From: Sipunculus nudus
Lineage: Eukaryota > Annelida > Sipuncula > Golfingiida > Sipunculidae
DNA: 64,000 nt
Assembly (NCBI GenBank): GCA_026874595.1
Contig: CM049317.1
Span: 43,362,401 to 43,426,400 of the forward strand
Direction of reading: 5' to 3'
The notes under the pieces were generated by a model, which saw only the letters and a program-made list of their open reading frames with translations, searched no databases and was not told the origin of the DNA. Shown piece after piece: positions 59,603 through 64,000 of the stretch. Each line of letters starts with the position of its first letter. Position 1 is the first letter of the stretch. The position numbers and the translations under genes were made by a program.

Positions 59603-61326
59603 CTTCAATAACTAGCCTGATTCTAGTGCTTTCATTTTCAAATTTCAGATTTTAACAGATTAAATACTTATTTGCACATGCAGTGAAAATTAAATTAACA
59701 GTACTTACAGGAAACAAGGGACCCATGGGTCAAAGCGCTCAGCTGAAGTTTGAAAATTTAGCAAATGCATAATATGCTGATTTCTATTGTAATATTTTCC
59801 ATATATATAAGCATGTCAGAAGCTAAGAGGAAGCAGCCCTCCTACTTGGTTACAGAAAAGTTCTGAATAAATGATTGCAAAACGATTACTCAGAAAAATA
59901 TTGAAGAACAAGAGACCCATGGGTCACGGTGCTCAGCTGATCGTGATTGGACTATAAATGTTTCTCCACTGTGATACTATATCAAGTCGATAAAGCTTAT
60001 GAATATCATGGACATGTTGGGCTATTTTAAAGGAATGTAATGTAATATGTGAGTAAATGATAAATGAAATTACCTGACTGATGGATTAATAGAGTCAAAT
60101 ATAGTGGTTTATTTTTTATTTATTTAGGAGGGGTTGAAAATTGTGATATATTTGAGCAAATATGAATGCAATGACAGCAGTAATAAGCAGTAGTAGAATG
60201 ATGATAAGGCTATTTGTTGAAGGATCTAAAGTGTATGGTAGTCTGAAAGCTTTCAATTTGACAGATATGATGTTATGATTAACTATGCTGATGAAGTGAT
60301 TTATGAATTTGTGACTGTATGACACAATATCTCTTTAGTCTTGACAAGGTACATTATTGTGATGCCCACTATGTCTACATATTACACAATATTGACATTA
60401 TTTCTGGCATGTACATAGGTACCTATGGATGAATAGTTATACAAAATATTAAAGTATGAATATATCTGATTCATCTTGTTCTTGCTTACTGAGGGTGACT
60501 TTGGGATGGGGTTCGGATAAGGGAAAAGTGAGGACAGCACGAAGGTGGAAGTAGAAATATTCTATTGTAATGTTTTTCATTTACATAAGAATATGAAAAG
60601 CTAAGAGGAAAGAGGCCCTCCTACTTGGTTATAGTAAAGTTCTAAATATATGATTGCAAACTAATACTCTGACAAGACTGTCATGAAGAAAAACAGTAAA
60701 AGTTTTGAGATACTGTGATGCATATGAAAATTTACAGATGGACAGGCAAGTGGACAGAATGGACTAATACCTTTATTTCACTTTCAAGGGAATAATGCAT
60801 TTAAGTTTATATATAAGCCTATTTTTTAGCATATCCACTTTTTCCATTAAGAAGTTTTTATATGAATCATTTTTTTATTTACAGGTTTTACAGATTTTTA
60901 TAAAAAAAACTGAAAATATAAGTTTAAGTATTAGAATTGTTGCAAAAGTTGCAATCATTATATATACAGAGTAAAAAAACTGAAACTATAAGTTAAAATA
61001 TTAGAATTGTTGCAAAAGTTGTAATCATTATATATCCAGAGTGTAGCTCATATTGGGTCATATTATGCATACACATATATTTTATTATTTTTAAATCATA
61101 AATGTTTAAATTGAATTTAAAAGAAAATAATGCCACAACATGGCATCTACAAGAATATTCCTTGAATCACTATTAAAAAGTTTTGTACACTGGAGTTTTC
61201 AGGACATGTTTAATTTTTTTCACCGAAATGAAAGATTATAAGTAAATTTGTTAAAATAAAAACATCCTACTCAAATAAAGTATACATACTGTTGGTTGAA
61301 TAAGGGAGAAACAATATCATTGTTCT
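59603..61326. repeat. Spacer with two solitary A/E-type heads and small tandem repeats
   Basis: Heads AAACAAGGGACCCATGGGTC (about 59712) and AACAAGAGACCCATGGGTC (about 59906), each followed by GCTCAGCTGA, have no matching 3' hairpin here. The sequence after the first head (CTAAGAGGAAGCAGCCCTCC, 59825) recurs at about 60602, so the second head is probably inserted in a first element of the same kind. A 70-bp unit is repeated twice at 60903-61042. A 69-codon minus frame at 60116-60325 has a hydrophobic stretch but no other support as a gene. Confidence 0.55.
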
Positions 61327-62056
61327 AACTAGAATACTGGTAGTCAACAAGCGACTACGTGTATCCGCCTAAATCAGAGTGGAACGGGTGAAGTGAGGCA
61401 TGGATTAAGTGGCAAGGGGAAACAGAGTGAAGTGTTGCATATTAGCATGGATGTCTGCAGCCAAATTGTGTATGAAGGTTGCGCCACCTACCAAAAATCC
61501 AGAAAGCTGTCCAAGTTGTATACATATGCAAAATTTAAGGCAGATAAGTCAAACCACTACATGTATATGAGTGATTTTAGCCCGTAGCAGACAAACAGAT
61601 GGACGCTGAGCAAAAATGGTTGCAGGTGGCGCCACCAGTTTTGCGTAAGATAAAGAGCTATGTGAGAACTATACACATGCAAAACTTTGGCCCAATCGGT
61701 CAAACGGTTCCCAAGATATGAACTTGGATGTCTGCTGCATAAACAAGAATGCAGGTGGCGCCACCTGTCATAAAATCAAGAGAGCTGTCGGGGATGTATA
61801 AACCTCCAAAATTTTAGGCAGATATGTCAAACCACTGCCGAGATATGAGTGATTTTATCCTGTGGCAGACAAACAGACGGGAGCTGTGCAAAAATGGCTG
61901 CAGGTGGCGCCACAAGTTTTGTGTATGATAAAGAGCTATGTGAGATCTATACACATGCAAAATTTTGGCCCAATCGGTCAAACGGTTCCCGAGATATGAG
62001 CTTGGATGTCTGTAGCGTAAACGTGAATGTAGGTGGCGCCACCTGTCATAAAATCA
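61327..62056 (+). mobile_element. C-family element C4, 3' truncated
   Basis: The head is AACTAGAATACTGGTAGTC, with GACTAC and GTGTATCCGCC. It has about two double units with exact palindromes near 61626, 61754 and 62030, and one altered box (GGTGGCGCCACA) near 61903. It stops abruptly in CATAAAATCAG and has no terminal hairpin. Confidence 0.85.
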
Positions 62057-62588
62057 GACTAGAATATCAGCAGAAGCTGACAAAAGCCCTCAGCCAAAAG
62101 AACAGTGTTTAGAGGTGGTAACAGTAACAAGTACTAAATATCTGTTCTCACATGGATGTATATCTGTACATGTCTCAGTTATAAATTTAAAATGGAGAGG
62201 TATGTATCATGATTCATAACAATCCACCAAATGCTTCCTGAAAAATAAGCTTCTAAGTTTTATTCTAATATCTGCTCTGTGACCTTGAAAAGTAGGTCAA
62301 GGTCACCCATCTTCGAACTTGACCAAGATTTTGTCGATATACATTTTCACCAAAGAAATAAAGTTCCTATTGTGAATCCTTTTAGAGATATCCCGCTCAC
62401 AAGCCCAAAGTTGAAAAATCGGATAAAAATTCATTAAAAATCAGATATTGTAGGTGGCGCCACCAAACTTGTGTAGCAGGTACAGATTATCAGTCCAAAT
62501 AATCATAGTAAGTTTTGTGAAAATCAATCAAATGGTTCCTGAGTAATAAGCATCTAAGTGTTTTTCTATAATCAGCTCTAAAATGTAG
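62057..62588. repeat. Family I fragment with GGTGGCGCCACC
   Basis: Starts ACTAGAATATCAGCAG. It contains GTAGGTCAAGGTCACCC near 62292, and at about 62454 an exact GGTGGCGCCACC followed by AAACTTGTGTAGCAGG and, 70 bp on, AATGGTTCCTGAGTAATAAG. This last phrase matches the C-family GGTTCCCGAGATATGAG. It is cut by the E4 head. Confidence 0.6.
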
Positions 62589-64000
62589 AACAAGGGACCT
62601 ATGGGTCACGACGCTCAGCTGTTATATATGATAAAAAAATATTATTTAGAAATGAGGCACATGCTGGTTTTGTGTGGTAATAAATATAAGCTGTATTATG
62701 AATTGTTGTTGTTTATCTTATGTATGATTTTGATAGTACCTTTGGAGACAGGGAAGAGGATTGATTTCATTTATTTTATTAACTAATGGAGTACTACTGT
62801 CACACAGATTTTGACTTGGCCATATAACTTATAAGCAGAACATATAATATAAGAGTTTAACTGTTTATTAAAAAAATTACAAATATTGTCCCAAATATAA
62901 TTTTTATTAAAAATAATAAGAGAATCATATGATTTTTCAAAATGAAATATAACTGATATGATTATTAAAATAATATTAAAGAATATAATCATGAATGCAT
63001 TCATGAATACATTTTGAAAGTATTTGCACGAGTATTCATATACTTTCATTTTTACCTGAATTCCCATTCTTTATGCAAGAAATTTTATAATGGAGTACAT
63101 AATCATATTCGTATTTAAATACAATTACAAAGTATTCGCACCATGTCTGGTATTTATTCAGTTTTCACCAAAGATGTTGAGAATCCAGAATATACAAAAT
63201 TCACACATTTAAATAATGATCATAAGTACCTGGTTTTATGGCCTTTATTTATATTAAAAAATAACTGTAAAAAATTCATTTTGGATTAATTTCACATCAA
63301 TGTACACACTAGACACAGTAGGAATCTAGATTAATATTATCAACTGCATCTTTGTCTATCATTAATTTCCTTCATATAATCCCTAATGATTAGTAATGAA
63401 TAATATGATTGACTTCTTTATCATTAAAATTGAACTGAAAAATGCCATAGGTGACTGCATGGTGTTATTTGGAATATGTGACATTCTACCCATCGATACA
63501 AGATTCTTATATCATCAGTAACTGCAAGTTAATTTCCTGTTATTATAAACTAACAAATTCCTTTTCTATTTTTCTTTAATTTGTTATTAAAAACCAATAA
63601 AAATTTATTAATTTATTGTTCATTGTTTTGTTGTTGGTTAAAACTACTAGATGAGTTGGGTTGGACACCTGGATCAACTGTGGCTGGCCATAAGCTGCTT
63701 GGATTCTCGCCTCAAGCGTGCATAATTTGATGAAAGGTCAACATGGTCAACAAAGTGGTGACTCAAGAGGGGCTGGAGAGAGCAAAAGTCTGACAGGGTC
63801 TCATAAAAAACATTAATAAAAGCTACAATATTTGGCCAATTTCTTTCAGCTTTCTAAACTAAAAAGCTGAAAACCTTATATGTGCATGATATGAAAATTA
63901 TTTCAACAGTGCTCACGGGAAACAAACGTGCCATGGTCACAGTTGGGCAAAATTTAAGGTACTAATTTTATATTTATGCTAATAACTTATAAAATTTGAA
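62589..64000 (+). mobile_element. E-family element E4, cut by window end
   Basis: The head is AACAAGGGACCTATGGGTC with ACGACGCTCAGCTG. It matches E1 for its first 1.4 kb, to the beginning of the first core unit (ACGTGCCATGGTCAC near 63928). There is no D insertion at the D2 site (63270). Confidence 0.9.

Noticed and set aside
60116-60325. 69-codon minus-strand frame with a hydrophobic segment that could be a membrane protein
   Set aside because: AT-rich DNA commonly gives hydrophobic chance frames. No splice signals, family match or second copy supports it.

Overview
The window is animal nuclear DNA. It is AT-rich, has no bacterial-type operons, and carries split exons, a LINE, a decayed copia element and many interspersed repeats with internal tandem cores. 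The repeat style (tandem cores with a GGAC/ACGG microsatellite and short flanks, like the 'pearl' or Helentron-associated elements known from clams and oysters) points to a bivalve mollusc. The species cannot be named from sequence alone.

Host gene. Only two stretches look like host coding exons, both on the minus strand: 44450-45064 (ZU5 domain running into UPA) and 2610-2762 (looks like the rest of UPA). Both have consensus splice sites and phase-0 ends, and they lie in the right order. I read them as neighbouring exons of one ZU5-UPA gene, separated by an intron of about 41.7 kb made almost wholly of nested mobile DNA. Flanking exons lie outside the window.

Nested intron, 2.8-36 kb. A degenerate copia retrotransposon (plus strand) is cut into pieces at 3552-3795, 10233-10289, 13431-15767 and possibly 31302-31420. 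Inside it sit A1 (3796-10232), B1 (10290-13430) and A2 (15768-31301). A2 holds D1 (16318-17493) and B2 (17808-30562). B2 holds C2 (17982-19442) and an L1/Tx1-like LINE (minus strand, 20227-29098) with an imperfect 18-bp target-site duplication. The LINE holds F (20434-23659) between its ORF2 stop and its poly(A). After all this, 27642-36062 was tandemly duplicated as 36063-44326 at near identity; the clearest difference is a 39-bp minisatellite with 7 versus 3 copies.

Right part, 45.3-64 kb. There are four copies of element E. Copy E2 is interrupted by D2 and by E3. Then come a region with nuclear-receptor-like half-sites, element A3 with C3 nested in it (the same C-in-A junction seen at 1-2331), a spacer with two solitary element heads, C4, a small further family, and E4 running off the end.

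The main result is a shared grammar in families A to F. Each 5' end starts AAC(A/T)AG, then a family-specific short palindrome, then an 11-14 bp arm. The same arm returns inverted at the 3' end, in most families inside a hairpin, followed by an A-rich end, usually TAAAAA. The tandem cores of at least five families (A, B, C, F and one more) share the 12-bp palindrome GGTGGCGCCACC, about 30 exact copies by eye, plus a loosely conserved downstream phrase. No Rep/helicase or other transposase gene for these elements is visible in the window.
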